64,000 bases of DNA from Nitratireductor pacificus pht-3B (GCF_000300335.1 NZ_AMRM01000024.1:1-64000); one strand, 5' to 3'. Counted from the first letter of the stretch, positions 23,752 to 33,217 are shown. The notes: generated by a model not told the origin, from the letters alone. Numbers and translations are program-made.

Positions 23752-25941
23752 TCAGGCGGCCTTCACCCGCGCCTTGCGCGGCAGATGCGCCACCACGTTC
23801 TCGATCATGCGCATGCCGGCGTTCTGGCCCAGCGTCATGATCGATTCGGGATGGAATTGCACGGCGGCAACCGGCTCGCTCCGGTGCTCTATCCCCATGA
23901 TAACGCCGTCCTCGGTCTCCGCCGTGACCGTGAACTCCGGCGGCAGGCGCGACGGGTCGGCAAAGATCGAATGATAGCGCCCGACGGTGATCTCCGCCGG
24001 CAGGCCGGAAAACACCAGGCTGTCGCCGCTGGCGCGGATGCGGGACGGCTTGCCGTGCATCGGCTCTGCGAGCTGGCGCAGCTCGCCGCCATGAGCCTCC
24101 GCCAGGGCCTGCAGACCGAGGCAGACGCCGAAGATCGGCAGCCCCCGGGCGCGCGCCCGGGCGATGGTCGCCGCGCAGTCGAAATCCGCCGGCCGGCCGG
24201 GACCGGGCGACAGCACGACCAGATCGGGCGCCACCTGCTCGAACACTTCGTCGGACACCGGCGAGCGCACCGTGACCACCTCCGCTCCGGTCTGGCGGAA
24301 ATAGTTGGCGAGCGTATGGACGAAGGAATCCTCGTGATCGACGAGCAGGATCTTCACCCCCTCGCCCACATGCGCCGAGGCGCGCGTTTCGCTTTCCATG
24401 TTGGTCTTTCCTGCATCGCGTATGGCCGACAGCATGGCCGAGGCCTTCAGCTCGGTCTCGGCCTCTTCCTCCTCGGGGTTCGAATCGAACAGCAGCGTCG
24501 CGCCGGCCCGCACTTCGGCGATCCCGTCCTTGATGCGGATGGTGCGCAGGGTCAGGCCGGTGTTCATGTCGCCGTTGAAATGGACCATGCCGATGGCCCC
24601 GCCATACCAGGCGCGCGGGCTTTTCTCGTTCTCCTCGATGAAGCGCATCGCCCACAGTTTCGGCGCGCCGGTGACGGTGACCGCCCAGGCGTGGCTGAGA
24701 AAGGCGTCGAAGGCGTCCATGCCCTCGCGCAGCCGCCCCTCGATGTGGTCGACCGTGTGGATCAGCCGCGAATACATCTCGATCTGCCGCCGGCCGATGA
24801 CGCGCACCGAACCCGGCTCGCAGACCCGGCTCTTGTCGTTGCGGTCGACGTCGGAGCACATGGTCAGCTCCGACTCGTCCTTCTTCGAGTTCAGGAGCTT
24901 GATGATCTGCTCGGCGTCGGCGATGGCGTCGTCGCCGCGCTTGATCGTGCCGGAGATCGGGCAGGTCTCGACCCGGCGGCCGTTGACACGGACGAACATC
25001 TCCGGCGAGGCGCCGACGAGGTATTCCTGCTCGCCGAGATTGATGAAGAAGGAATAGGGCGACGGGTTGATCTGCTTCAGCCGGCGCGAGATCTGTGAGG
25101 GGCGGCGCTCCGCGCGCTCCATGAACATCTGCCCCGGCACCACCTCGAACAGGTCGCCGCGGTGGAAGCTCTTCTTAGCCTTCTCGACGAGGCGCGCATA
25201 TTCGCCGGGCTCATGGTCGGCGCGCGGCGGCTTCTGGTCGGCGGTCCTGAACGGCGCGCGCGCGCCTTCGCGCACCAGCCCCTCGGTCGAGAACCCCTCG
25301 CCCGCATAGTCGTAGCGGTCGTGCCAGGCTTTGGCCGCGTGATGGTCGACGACGAGGATCTCGTCGGGCAGATAGAGCACCAGGTCGCGCTGGCTTTCGG
25401 GGCGCGACAGATGCTGTTTTATCGGATCGAACTGGAAGGCGAGATCGTAGCCGAACGCACCGTAGAGACCGAGATTGGCATCATGGTCCGTGCGCAAAAG
25501 CCCGGTGACGGCGCGCAGGACGGTGAACACCGTCGGCGCGCGCGAGCGCTCCTCCTCGGAAAGAATGCGCTCCGGCTCGGCCACCGTCAGTGCCAGGAGG
25601 CGGTCCGTGCGGCCGGTGACCGTGACCGGTTCGAGCGGCTCGACGACCGCCGCGATGGCCGGCAGCAGGGCTTCGCCGCGCGCGTTGAGCGCCTCGATGC
25701 GCATGGCACGGCCGCGCGCCGAGATGACCAGCGGCGGGTCGATGATGGCCGTGTCCCAGCGCGTGTAGCGGCCGGGATATTCGTAGTTGGAGGAGAAGAC
25801 CGCGCCGCGCCGCTCGTCGAGCGCGTCGATATAGGCGTCGATGGCGCCGTCATAGCCGGTCTCGCTGCGCGTCCGCGTGATGGCGATGCCGCCAGCCGTC
25901 ACGAACCGCTCGCCGCCGTTTTCCAGAACTTCCAGGCTCAT
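23752..25941 (-). CDS. trpE(G): Anthranilate synthase, fused TrpE-TrpG
   Basis: 729 residues. One polypeptide carries the chorismate-binding TrpE part (about 1-510: [53 protein letters not shown]) and, after a short linker, the class I glutamine amidotransferase TrpG part ([18 protein letters not shown], nucleophile elbow [15 protein letters not shown]). The fusion is characteristic of Rhizobiales and makes anthranilate, the first step of tryptophan synthesis. A GGGAG ribosome-binding site precedes the ATG. Transcription is controlled by the trpL attenuator at 25981-26096. Confidence 0.95.
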   Translation of the reverse strand: MSLEVLENGGERFVTAGGIAITRTRSETGYDGAIDAYIDALDERRGAVFSSNYEYPGRYTRWDTAIIDPPLVISARGRAMRIEALNARGEALLPAIAAVVEPLEPVTVTGRTDRLLALTVAEPERILSEEERSRAPTVFTVLRAVTGLLRTDHDANLGLYGAFGYDLAFQFDPIKQHLSRPESQRDLVLYLPDEILVVDHHAAKAWHDRYDYAGEGFSTEGLVREGARAPFRTADQKPPRADHEPGEYARLVEKAKKSFHRGDLFEVVPGQMFMERAERRPSQISRRLKQINPSPYSFFINLGEQEYLVGASPEMFVRVNGRRVETCPISGTIKRGDDAIADAEQIIKLLNSKKDESELTMCSDVDRNDKSRVCEPGSVRVIGRRQIEMYSRLIHTVDHIEGRLREGMDAFDAFLSHAWAVTVTGAPKLWAMRFIEENEKSPRAWYGGAIGMVHFNGDMNTGLTLRTIRIKDGIAEVRAGATLLFDSNPEEEEAETELKASAMLSAIRDAGKTNMESETRASAHVGEGVKILLVDHEDSFVHTLANYFRQTGAEVVTVRSPVSDEVFEQVAPDLVVLSPGPGRPADFDCAATIARARARGLPIFGVCLGLQALAEAHGGELRQLAEPMHGKPSRIRASGDSLVFSGLPAEITVGRYHSIFADPSRLPPEFTVTAETEDGVIMGIEHRSEPVAAVQFHPESIMTLGQNAGMRMIENVVAHLPRKARVKAA

Positions 25942-25980
25942 TGTCTGCTCCCTTTATCAGGCATCGCCGGGAGGCTTCGA

Positions 25981-26014
25981 CAAAAATGGCCGCCCGGTTT
26001 TCACCTGCGGCCAT
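25981..26014 (-). terminator. trp attenuator terminator
   Basis: On the transcript, ATGGCCGC (complement of 26007-26014) pairs with GCGGCCAT (complement of 25986-25993) over eight bases and is followed by a TTTTTG run: a standard intrinsic terminator between trpL and trpE(G). It is formed when the leader peptide is translated without stalling at its three Trp codons. Confidence 0.85.
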
Positions 26015-26051
26015 GGTCTGAATGTCGCGCACGCTGCGCGGTCGGCCGCTG

Positions 26052-26096
26052 TTAGCGAGCCCACCACCAGAGATTTGCGCGAGAAATCGTTGTCAT
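26052..26096 (-). CDS. trpL: trp leader peptide (three consecutive Trp codons)
   Basis: 14 residues: MTTISRANLWWWAR. The three adjacent TGG codons sense tryptophanyl-tRNA supply; ribosome stalling there prevents the downstream terminator. It is clearly the homologue of the Sinorhizobium leader peptide, which in that species is known to start at the first base of the mRNA and whose peptide and RNA also act in trans. Here the start ATG overlaps the stop codon of the PAP2 gene, and a promoter placed so that +1 is the A of the ATG is visible (26103-26131), so this copy also looks leaderless. Confidence 0.95.
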   Translation of the reverse strand: MTTISRANLWWWAR

Positions 26097-26860
26097 GGGT
26101 TTTCCATAGCCTCCGGCGCGCCCTCGCGCAACTGGTTTCCCGCGCCAGCCCCGCCGCCGCTGTTGCGGTAGAGCGCCAGGAGCGTGACGACGAGCCAGGT
26201 CAGGCTTGCCCATGCGGCCCCCAGCGCCCAGCCGGCGGCCACGTCGCTCGGCCAGTGCACGCCGAGATAGACCCGGCTGATGCCGACCAGAAGCGCGACG
26301 AGCACGGCGACGCACAGCACATAGGCCCGCACCCGCCAGTCTTCGAAGAACCGCATCACCAGCGCGGCGAGCGTCAGATAGGCGACCGTGGTGACCATGG
26401 CATGCCCGCTCGGGAAGCTCGCTGTGTGGATGACGTCCAGATGCGCGACGATATCGGGCCGCGGCCGGTCGTAGAAATGCTTGAGGAAATGCGAGACCAG
26501 CGCCCCCGAGCCGACAGACAGGACCGCGTAGAGGGCCGCCCCGAAACGCCGCGTGACGACCAGGAGACCGGCCACCACCGCCAGCGAAAGGACGATCAGC
26601 GGGTAACCGCCGACCGCCGTCACCTCGAGAGCCATTTCCTCGAGCCAGGGAGGCCCGATCGGATCTGCGGGATCGGCCGGATTGCGCATCGACAGGAGAA
26701 GCCGTTCGTCGAAGGCCCTGATCTCGCCCTCCGCCACCTCGTCGGCAATGGCGAGGAAGGCGAAGGAACCGAGCGCCAGCACCAGCAGGAGCAGCGCCGG
26801 AGCGAGCACCTGCCGGCGCCGGCCGACGCGCCGGGCGAAGGTTTTCATCGTCCGTGTCAT
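26093..26860 (-). CDS. PAP2-family membrane phosphatase
   Basis: About 255 residues from ATG 26860 (ATG 26848 and an upstream TTG are alternatives). Five to six membrane helices. All three phosphatase motifs are present: KHFYDRPRPD (K-x6-RP), FPSGHAM (PSGH) and SRVYLGVHWPSD (SR-x5-H-x3-D). Such enzymes dephosphorylate lipid phosphates such as phosphatidate or undecaprenyl-PP at the periplasmic face. Its stop codon overlaps the trpL start and its last codons contain the trpL promoter, a tight but probably functionally unrelated arrangement. Confidence 0.85.
   Translation of the reverse strand: MTRTMKTFARRVGRRRQVLAPALLLLVLALGSFAFLAIADEVAEGEIRAFDERLLLSMRNPADPADPIGPPWLEEMALEVTAVGGYPLIVLSLAVVAGLLVVTRRFGAALYAVLSVGSGALVSHFLKHFYDRPRPDIVAHLDVIHTASFPSGHAMVTTVAYLTLAALVMRFFEDWRVRAYVLCVAVLVALLVGISRVYLGVHWPSDVAAGWALGAAWASLTWLVVTLLALYRNSGGGAGAGNQLREGAPEAMENP
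26103..26131 (-). promoter_or_regulatory. trpL promoter inside the end of the PAP2 gene
   Basis: On the minus strand, TTGCGC (26126-26131) and TATGGA (26103-26108) are separated by exactly 17 bases. The A of the trpL ATG is seven bases after the -10 element, the normal position of +1, predicting a leaderless mRNA. Confidence 0.65.
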
Positions 26861-26890
26861 GCGAGGACCAGAACTCCCTTCCGCGATCAA

Positions 26891-27296
26891 CGTTCCAACA
26901 ATGCCACCGTTTATTCAGGAGACGGAGCCGCCTGTCCACAGGCTCCGCCCGTCGCCGCCGATCACGCGGCAACCCGGTTTCGAGCCTTCCGGGAACGCCG
27001 GGCGTTTTTGCCGGGCCGCCTTGACATCGCCACAAGGCTGCACCACCTTCAAACCATGACAACGCGCCAGAAACACGAGACCTTTCTTTTCCGGGTATGT
27101 CCCATAGCGGGATATTGACCCCCGGTTCGGTGCTGTGCGCCTCCGAACCGCGGGGCGCGACTCCATAGAATGACCGTCGAGACGGTTTTTCTGTAGGAAA
27201 CAACACTCCAGGGCGCACAAAACAATCAGACAAACGAGCCGAAGGCCGGCCGGGAACGCAGCAATGCGCTCCGCGGCGCCTCGCATGGATAAACCA
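26891..27296. other. Gene-free divergent region with a hairpin
   Basis: About 400 bases between the divergent PAP2 and Rnk-like genes. The only clear structure is an imperfect hairpin at 27120-27155, with GGTTCGG/CCGAACC plus an outer CCCC/GGGG clamp. It ends about 140 bases before the Rnk-like start, so it could lie in that gene's 5' untranslated RNA. No convincing small gene or known riboswitch is seen. Confidence 0.4.
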
Positions 27297-27704
27297 ATGC
27301 CGCAAAAGACCGGGCGCAAGCCAAGCATCACGATTTCCGAAACCGATTACGAGCGCCTGAGCGGCCTTGCCGAGGCGCTGGAAGACCGCAACCCCGAGAT
27401 CTCGGAAACCATGATGGCCGAACTCGACAGGGCCCGTGTGGTCCGCGACAGCGCGCTCGCCGGCACCGTCGTCCGCATGGGGTCGACCCTGACCTACACC
27501 GCCGACGCCGGCGAGCCGAAGACGGTGACGCTGGTCTATCCGGGCGACGCCGACATCGAGCAGGGCCGCATCTCGATCACCACGCCGGTGGGCACCGCGC
27601 TGCTCGGCCTGAAGGAGGGACAGTCCATCGACTGGGCGGCGCGCAACGGCCAGATCCACCGTCTCACCGTGCTGACGGTGAATCAGACGGTGGAAAGCGC
27701 CTGA
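27297..27704 (+). CDS. Nucleoside diphosphate kinase regulator-like protein (Rnk/GreA C-terminal domain)
   Basis: 135 residues. A short N-terminal coiled region (ISETDYERLSGLAEALEDR) precedes a GreA/GreB C-terminal-type beta domain: GSTLTYTADAGEPKTVTLVYPGDADIEQGRISITTPVGTALLGLKEGQSIDW. This is the Rnk pattern; Rnk binds RNA polymerase and competes with Gre factors. An ATG at 27285 is an alternative start. A second protein with a similar domain follows at 27880, separated by a hairpin at 27788-27817. Confidence 0.85.
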   Translation: MPQKTGRKPSITISETDYERLSGLAEALEDRNPEISETMMAELDRARVVRDSALAGTVVRMGSTLTYTADAGEPKTVTLVYPGDADIEQGRISITTPVGTALLGLKEGQSIDWAARNGQIHRLTVLTVNQTVESA

Positions 27705-27787
27705 CCGCGGATAATGCCATCCGGACCGACACCATGCGCCAACCGCATCTCCTGTTCTTCACGGGCCATCTCCTGACGGGAGGGTAG

Positions 27788-27817
27788 CCCCTGCGCCGAG
27801 CCGTCTCCGCGCAGGGG
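27788..27817. terminator. Hairpin between the two Rnk-like genes
   Basis: CCCCTGCGC and GCGCAGGGG form a nine-base-pair stem with a 12-base loop, followed by TCTGCCCTTT. It probably terminates or attenuates transcription after the first gene. Confidence 0.55.
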
Positions 27818-27879
27818 TCTGCCCTTTCCGACAGACGTGACGCGCCGTCAGCAAGGCGGCGCTGCGATGGAGATCAGCC

Positions 27880-28401
27880 ATGTGGACCAATCAGGGGTGC
27901 ATTCTCACCACCAAGGACTTCACCATCCTTGAAATCCTCCAGGAACGCCGGGGCGGCCTCGGCGAGCCGATGATGGCGCTGCTGCGCCACAAGCTCGACA
28001 GCGCGACGGTCGTCTTCCGCGACGACGTGCCGGCGGATGTTGCCACGCTGAACAGCCGCGTGCGCTTCCGCATCGGCGAGACGGCGCCCGAGACACGCAT
28101 CATCAGCCACGACCAGATGCAGGGCATGGTCGGCCTCACCCTGCCGCTGACCACGCTGCGCGGCCTCGCCCTGCTCGGCCTGGCCGGCGGAGAGAGCATC
28201 GTTCTGCCGCGCGACGGCGAGAACGCCCCGCACCGGATCATCCTCGAAACGGTGCTCTACCAGCCCGAGGCGGCGCGGCAGAGGAACGCCGAGCACGCCC
28301 GCAGGCGGCCGCCGCTGCGGCTGGTGCATGATGCAGGTGCGCTGGTCACGACCATCGGAGCCGAAACCGGCGACGACGACCCCGGACCGAGCGCCGCTTG
28401 A
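27880..28401 (+). CDS. Second Rnk/GreA-C-like protein
   Basis: 173 residues; GGAGATCAGCC gives a good ribosome-binding site. The region EPMMALLRHKLDSATVVFRDDVP, then VRFRIGE, MVGLTLPLTTLRGLALLGLAGGESIVL, has the same hydrophobic GxALLGL turn as the preceding protein and aligns with the Rnk/GreA C-terminal fold, but it is more diverged and carries a basic, disordered C-terminus (RRRPPLRLVH, ending in an acidic tail). The N-terminal coiled finger is short. Probably an RNA-polymerase-binding relative; confidence in function is modest. Confidence 0.65.
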   Translation: MWTNQGCILTTKDFTILEILQERRGGLGEPMMALLRHKLDSATVVFRDDVPADVATLNSRVRFRIGETAPETRIISHDQMQGMVGLTLPLTTLRGLALLGLAGGESIVLPRDGENAPHRIILETVLYQPEAARQRNAEHARRRPPLRLVHDAGALVTTIGAETGDDDPGPSAA

Positions 28402-28450
28402 CCCTCACGCGGCGTGAGAGACTATGTCTCGTCCCGCGGAGACACGAGCG

Positions 28451-29227
28451 ATGAAGGAATGGACGGTCAACTCCCTGGCGGCGCTCGCCGGCATCACGGT
28501 GCGGGCGCTGCATCATTATGACGAGATCGGCCTTCTGAAACCCGCCCGTGTCGGCGAGAACCGCTATCGCTACTACGGCGAGGAGGAACTGCTGCGCCTG
28601 CAGCAGATCCTCCTGCACCGCCGGCTCGGCATTCCCCTGTCGGAGATCGGCGCCCTTCTGGACGCTCCCGGCTTCGACAGGCTCCCGGCGCTGAAGGAAC
28701 AGCGCCGCAGGCTCGACGCCGAGGCGAAGCGCTATCGCCAGCTTGTCAGGACGATCGACCGCACGATCGCCGCGCTCGAAGGAGATCGCGCGATGAAACA
28801 TGAAGACCTCTACCGCGGCATCGTGCCGTCGGAAAAACAGGCCGAGTACGAGGACTGGCTGATCGACCGGTTCGGTGCGCCGATGCGCGAGGAGATCGAC
28901 GCCAGCCGCGCGAAGGCGGCCGGGGCCGGCCCCGAGGGCATGCAGGAAAGCATGCGCGCGCTGGCTGAGATCGAGGGTGCGCTGGTCGGCGCCATGCGGG
29001 AGGGCGTCGTGCCCGAGGCCCGCGCGCTGGACGCATTGATCGAGCGCCATCGGGCATGGGTAGCGGATGCCTGGACGAAGCCCTGCACGCCGCAAGCCTA
29101 TGCGGGGCTCGCCGACCTCTACGAAGGCCACGCGGACTTCGTCGCCCGCTTCGAGACCCTGGGAAAGGGTTTCGCCCGGTGGCTGCCCGCGGCGATGCGG
29201 GCATGGGCGCGCCGGCAGACGGCCTGA
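28451..29227 (+). CDS. MerR-family regulator with TipAS-like domain
   Basis: 258 residues from ATG 28451, with GGAGA nine bases upstream (an ATG at 28424 is possible). MerR winged helix: WTVNSLAALAGITVRALHHYDEIGLLKPAR and YRYYGEEELLRLQQILLHRRLGIPLSEI, then a coiled dimerisation helix (about 75-105). The C-terminal half, with HRAWVADAWTKPCTPQAYAGLADLYEGHADFVARFE, resembles the TipAS ligand-binding domain that recognises peptide antibiotics. A drug-response regulator is the likely role; no efflux gene is adjacent. Confidence 0.85.
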   Translation: MKEWTVNSLAALAGITVRALHHYDEIGLLKPARVGENRYRYYGEEELLRLQQILLHRRLGIPLSEIGALLDAPGFDRLPALKEQRRRLDAEAKRYRQLVRTIDRTIAALEGDRAMKHEDLYRGIVPSEKQAEYEDWLIDRFGAPMREEIDASRAKAAGAGPEGMQESMRALAEIEGALVGAMREGVVPEARALDALIERHRAWVADAWTKPCTPQAYAGLADLYEGHADFVARFETLGKGFARWLPAAMRAWARRQTA

Positions 29228-29434
29228 AGGACGGCTTTGCCAGCGCGGGGCGGTTCGGAATCATTTTATGAGCGCGATGGCCGAAACACTCGGATTGATT
29301 GAGAAAAACGACACCCCATCCGCTCTGCGCGCATCTGCCTCACCCGGCGCATCGCATTTGCCGTGGCGCGGCGGGTCCTGCCAGCGCATAATGACTGTGC
29401 TGGGCATTTGGCCCGCAGCAACCAACGGATGCGG

Positions 29435-29746
29435 ATGAAGGCGCTCGCACGGCACATTGCTCTCCTTGCCCTGCTGGCAATCGCCTTTGCCGGCACGCCG
29501 GGCCATATCGCCGCCATGGCGGCGGAGACGGTCGCGACCGGGTGCCATCACGGCGCAGGCTGCGCCGACATGGACCATGCCAGCGCCCGTTGCGCCGCCG
29601 ACTGCGCAGCGACGGTGGGCTTCTGCGCGGACATGGCAGCCACGCCGTGGTGTCCCAGCCCGCAAAAAATCCTCGCCATCGCCGGCACACCGCATGCGGG
29701 CTGGCGGGGTCCGCCGCTGACGCCCCCGCCCCGCCCGCTCTCCTGA
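29435..29746 (+). CDS. Small exported Cys/His/Met-rich protein, probable copper-related
   Basis: 103 residues. A signal peptide (HIALLALLAIAFAGTPGHIAAMA) is followed by TGCHHGAGCADMDHASARCAADCAATVGFCADMAATPWC: seven cysteines with histidines and methionines in under 50 residues, typical of a metal-binding periplasmic peptide. It lies about 95 bases before the multicopper oxidase and is probably cotranscribed, pointing to copper handling. I do not recognise a named family. The start was chosen at the ATG just before the signal peptide. Confidence 0.65.
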   Translation: MKALARHIALLALLAIAFAGTPGHIAAMAAETVATGCHHGAGCADMDHASARCAADCAATVGFCADMAATPWCPSPQKILAIAGTPHAGWRGPPLTPPPRPLS

Positions 29747-29840
29747 ACGACCTTTAATCGCGCCTGCCCGGCGATGCGCCGGGACGAAGCCGTGCCGCAG
29801 GCAGGCCGCGACAGGATTCCATTTGTTTCAGGAGCATGAA

Positions 29841-31274
29841 ATGCACTCCAGACTGACCCGCCGCGGCTTCCTTGCCGGAAGCGCCGCCCTTGTCGCATCC
29901 GCAGCTTTCCGACCTGCCCTCGCCGCCCCCGCGTCGAGGCTTGCCGCCACCACCCGCACGCTCGACATCGGCGGCAAGGCGGCCACCGTCTTCGGCATCG
30001 AAGCCGGCAATGGCCGCCAGGGGCTGGTGCTCGAACCGGGCGAACCGTTTCGCCTGACGCTCGAGAACCGCCTCGCCGAGGAAACGCTGATCCACTGGCA
30101 CGGGCAGATTCCGCCCAACGAGCAGGACGGCGTGCCCGACATGCCGCTGCCGAAGCTGAAGCCGGGCGAAAGCCGCGACTATGACTTCACGCCCCTCGCC
30201 GGGACGCACTGGATGCATGCCCATGTGCCGGCGCAGGAGATGCAGTTGCTTGCCGCGCCGCTGATCGTGCGCAGCGCCGACGACCAGACGGCGGACCGCC
30301 AGGAAGTGGTGCTCTTCCTGCACGATTTCACCTTCAGGCCGCTCGACGAGATCCTCGACTCGCTCGGCGCGGACGGCGCCGGCTACGGCACGCACGGCAT
30401 GGGAACCATGTCCGGTATGTCGGGAATGTCGGGGATGAGCGGCATGGACCATGGTGCGATGGAGATGGACCTCAACGACATCGACTTCGACGCCTATCTG
30501 GCCAATGACCGCACGCTCGACGATCCCGAAGTGGTTCCGGTCGAGCGCGGCGGGCGGGTGCTCCTGCGCATCGTCAACGCTTCGGCGGCCACCGTCTTCT
30601 GGCTCGACACGGGCGCGCTCGACGCGGAACTGGTCGCGGTCGACGGGCATCAGGTCAAGCCGGTGCGCGGCCGGCGCTTCGGCGCGGCGATGGCCCAGCG
30701 GCTCGACCTCCTGGTGGACCTCCCCGCCGCGGGCGGCGCCTTCCCGATCCTCGCACTGCGCGAGGGCGCGCGCGAGCGGACGGGCATCGTGCTGGCCACC
30801 CCCGGAGCAACGGTCGAGAAGATCGCGTCCCTCGGTGAGGAGACGGCAGCGCCGTTCGGCTTCGAGCAGGAAGCGCGGCTCGAAGCCCTGTCGCCGCTCG
30901 CCGAGCGGCCGGCGGACGACGGCCGCATGGTGATGCTCGGCGGCAGCATGGAGCCCTATCTGTGGACCATCGACGGGCGCGTCTGGGGCGACCACGCGCC
31001 GATCACCGCCAAGCGCGGCCAGCGGTTCGAGATCGGTCTTCACAACATGTCGATGATGGGCCATCCGATGCATCTGCACGGGCACGCCTTCCAGGTGGTC
31101 GGCATCAACGGAAAGCGCTTCTCCGGCGCGGTGCGCGACACGGTCTATGTGCCGCCGATGGCAATGATGACCATCGCCGTCGATGCGGGCGAGGCGGCGC
31201 GCTGGATGTTCCACTGCCACCACATGCCGCACATGGCGACCGGCATGATGACCGAATTCGCGGTCACCGCCTGA
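29841..31274 (+). CDS. Multicopper oxidase, CueO/CopA-like, Tat-exported
   Basis: 477 residues. GGAG six bases upstream fixes ATG 29841. LTRRGFLAGSAALVASAAF is a twin-arginine signal, expected for an enzyme folded with copper before export. The four copper motifs are in order: HWHG, MHAHVP, HPMHLHGH and the T1-site HCHHMPHM near the C-terminus. A methionine/histidine-rich loop (GMGTMSGMSGMSGMSGMDHG) around residues 190-210 resembles the Met-rich copper-binding segment of CueO. Likely role: periplasmic oxidation of Cu(I) for copper tolerance. It ends at a strong terminator shared with fhs. Confidence 0.92.
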   Translation: MHSRLTRRGFLAGSAALVASAAFRPALAAPASRLAATTRTLDIGGKAATVFGIEAGNGRQGLVLEPGEPFRLTLENRLAEETLIHWHGQIPPNEQDGVPDMPLPKLKPGESRDYDFTPLAGTHWMHAHVPAQEMQLLAAPLIVRSADDQTADRQEVVLFLHDFTFRPLDEILDSLGADGAGYGTHGMGTMSGMSGMSGMSGMDHGAMEMDLNDIDFDAYLANDRTLDDPEVVPVERGGRVLLRIVNASAATVFWLDTGALDAELVAVDGHQVKPVRGRRFGAAMAQRLDLLVDLPAAGGAFPILALREGARERTGIVLATPGATVEKIASLGEETAAPFGFEQEARLEALSPLAERPADDGRMVMLGGSMEPYLWTIDGRVWGDHAPITAKRGQRFEIGLHNMSMMGHPMHLHGHAFQVVGINGKRFSGAVRDTVYVPPMAMMTIAVDAGEAARWMFHCHHMPHMATGMMTEFAVTA

Positions 31275-31277
31275 CGT

Positions 31278-31315
31278 GAAATGGGGGCCGGCGATCGCTG
31301 CGCCGGCCCCCGTTT
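31278..31315. terminator. Bidirectional hairpin terminator
   Basis: GGGGGCCGGCG (31283-31293) pairs with CGCCGGCCCCC (31301-31311), flanked by GAAA and TTTC. It lies between the convergent multicopper oxidase and formate-THF ligase genes. Confidence 0.7.
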
Positions 31316-31330
31316 CAAATGACTCATGTT

Positions 31331-33010
31331 TTAAGACAATCCCTCGATCAGCCCGTCATCATTGAGGAAAATGTGCTCCGAGGACGGCACTTTCGGCAGG
31401 CCGGGCATGGTCATGATCTCGCCGCAGATGGCGACGACGAAGCCGGCCCCCGCCGATAATCTCACCTCGCGCACGGGCACCGCGTGCCCCGTCGGCGCGC
31501 CGCGCAGGTTGGGATCGGTGGAGAAGGAATACTGGGTCTTGGCCATGCACACGGGTAGATGGCCGTAGCCCTGCTCCTCCCATTGCCGGAGCTGGGCGCG
31601 CACCGCCTTGTCGGCGATCGCCTCCGAGCCGCGATAGATGCGCTTCACCACCGTGTCGATCTTGTCGAACAGGGTCATCTCGTCGGCATAGAGCGGCGCG
31701 AATTGCGAGACGCCGCTCTCGGCGAGCGCCACCACCTTGTGCGCCAGCTCCTCGATGCCTGCCGATCCTTCGGCCCAGTGGCGGCACAGCACCGCCTCCT
31801 CGCCCTGCGCAGCGACATAGGCCTTGACCGCCTCGATCTCGGCCTCGGTATCGGAATGGAAATGGTTGATGGCGACGATGGCCGGCACGCCGAACTGCTT
31901 CACGTTCTCGATGTGGCGGCCGAGATTGGCGCAGCCCGTCTTGACCGCCTCGACATTCTCCGCGCCCAGCTCCTCCTTCTTCACCCCGCCATTCATCTTG
32001 AGCGCCCGCACGGTGGCGACGATGACGGCGGCGGCGGGCTTAAGGCCGGCCTTGCGGCACTTGATGTCGAAAAATTTCTCGGCCCCGAGATCCGCGCCGA
32101 AGCCGGCCTCGGTGACGACGTAATCGGCGAGCTTCAGCGCCGTGGTGGTGGCCATCACCGAATTGCAGCCATGGGCGATGTTGGCGAAGGGGCCGCCATG
32201 GACGAAGGCCGGGTTGTTCTCCAGCGTCTGGACGAGGTTCGGCTGCAGCGCGTCCTTCAAGAGCACGGTCATCGCGCCGTCCGCCTTCAGGTCGCGCGCA
32301 TAGACGGGGCTCTTGTCGCGGCGATAGGCGACGATGATGTCGCCGAGCCGCTTCTGCAGGTCCTTCAGGTCGGTCGCCAGGCACAGGATGGCCATCACCT
32401 CGGAGGCGACGGTGATGTCGAAACCGGCTTCGCGCGGAAAGCCGTTGGCAACGCCGCCGAGCGACGAGACGATCTCGCGCAGCGCCCGGTCGTTCATGTC
32501 CATGACCCGTCGCCAGGTGACGCGGCGCGTGTCGATCTCCAGCGCATTGCCCCAGTAGATGTGATTGTCGACCAGCGCGGAGAGCAGGTTGTGCGCCGAG
32601 GTGATGGCGTGGAAATCGCCGGTGAAATGGAGGTTCATGTCCTCCATCGGGATCACCTGGGCATAGCCACCGCCGGCCGCGCCGCCCTTGACGCCGAAAC
32701 AGGGGCCGAGCGAGGCTTCGCGGATGCAGATCGCCGCCTTCTTGCCGATGCGGTTCAGCCCGTCGCCGAGGCCCACCGTGGTGGTGGTCTTGCCCTCGCC
32801 GGCCGGCGTCGGATTGATCGCCGTGACGAGGATCAGCTTGCCGTCCTTGCGCTTGCGCGCCTCGGCGATGAAGGCCGCGGAGACCTTCGCCTTGTCATGG
32901 CCGTAGGGAAGAAGATGTTCGGAGGGGATGTCGAGCCTCGCCCCCACCTCCTGGATCGGCTTCTTCTTCGCCGCACGCGCGATCTCGATGTCGGACTTCA
33001 CTTCGGCCAT
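31331..33010 (-). CDS. fhs: Formate-tetrahydrofolate ligase
   Basis: 559 residues, the usual length. It makes 10-formyl-THF from formate, THF and ATP. The P-loop [19 protein letters not shown] is near 65, with further family motifs [34 protein letters not shown] and [15 protein letters not shown]. The start was placed at ATG 33010 ([15 protein letters not shown]), where homologues begin; the frame continues upstream but into repeat sequence. C1 metabolism from formate, serine or choline-derived methyl groups is the likely context, and a choline importer lies in this window (inference). Confidence 0.95.
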   Translation of the reverse strand: MAEVKSDIEIARAAKKKPIQEVGARLDIPSEHLLPYGHDKAKVSAAFIAEARKRKDGKLILVTAINPTPAGEGKTTTTVGLGDGLNRIGKKAAICIREASLGPCFGVKGGAAGGGYAQVIPMEDMNLHFTGDFHAITSAHNLLSALVDNHIYWGNALEIDTRRVTWRRVMDMNDRALREIVSSLGGVANGFPREAGFDITVASEVMAILCLATDLKDLQKRLGDIIVAYRRDKSPVYARDLKADGAMTVLLKDALQPNLVQTLENNPAFVHGGPFANIAHGCNSVMATTTALKLADYVVTEAGFGADLGAEKFFDIKCRKAGLKPAAAVIVATVRALKMNGGVKKEELGAENVEAVKTGCANLGRHIENVKQFGVPAIVAINHFHSDTEAEIEAVKAYVAAQGEEAVLCRHWAEGSAGIEELAHKVVALAESGVSQFAPLYADEMTLFDKIDTVVKRIYRGSEAIADKAVRAQLRQWEEQGYGHLPVCMAKTQYSFSTDPNLRGAPTGHAVPVREVRLSAGAGFVVAICGEIMTMPGLPKVPSSEHIFLNDDGLIEGLS

Positions 33011-33112
33011 GGTGACGATTCCTCCCCCAGCTTCGTTGCGCAAGACATAAAGCCGCGAAACGCAATCGTCTACCATCGCAATAGAGGCACCGAATGCGTG
33101 GATTGCGACGCC

Positions 33113-33217
33113 AGGTCGCCCTGCGCCCTTTCGGACGCACAAAGGACGATCTCAATCATTGATGGAGCAGTGGAACAACCGAAAGCCGGTTCCCGCTTTT
33201 CGATCCGATGCTCTATG
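33113..33217. repeat. Two adjoining palindromic repeats upstream of fhs
   Basis: First a GCGCCC/GGACGCAC-type element (about 33117-33157) followed by GATCTCAATC, then one with GGAGCA/TGCTCT ends and an inner AACCGAAAGCCGGTTCCC. Similar pieces adjoin each other at 58654-58753, so the pair may move or be copied together. It fills the 202-base gap between the divergently placed fhs 5' end and the ATPase 3' end. Confidence 0.6.

Noticed and set aside
26097-27659. Long minus-strand open frame that runs into trpL
   Set aside because: Out of frame with the PAP2 gene and without domains; only its last 14 codons (trpL) are real.
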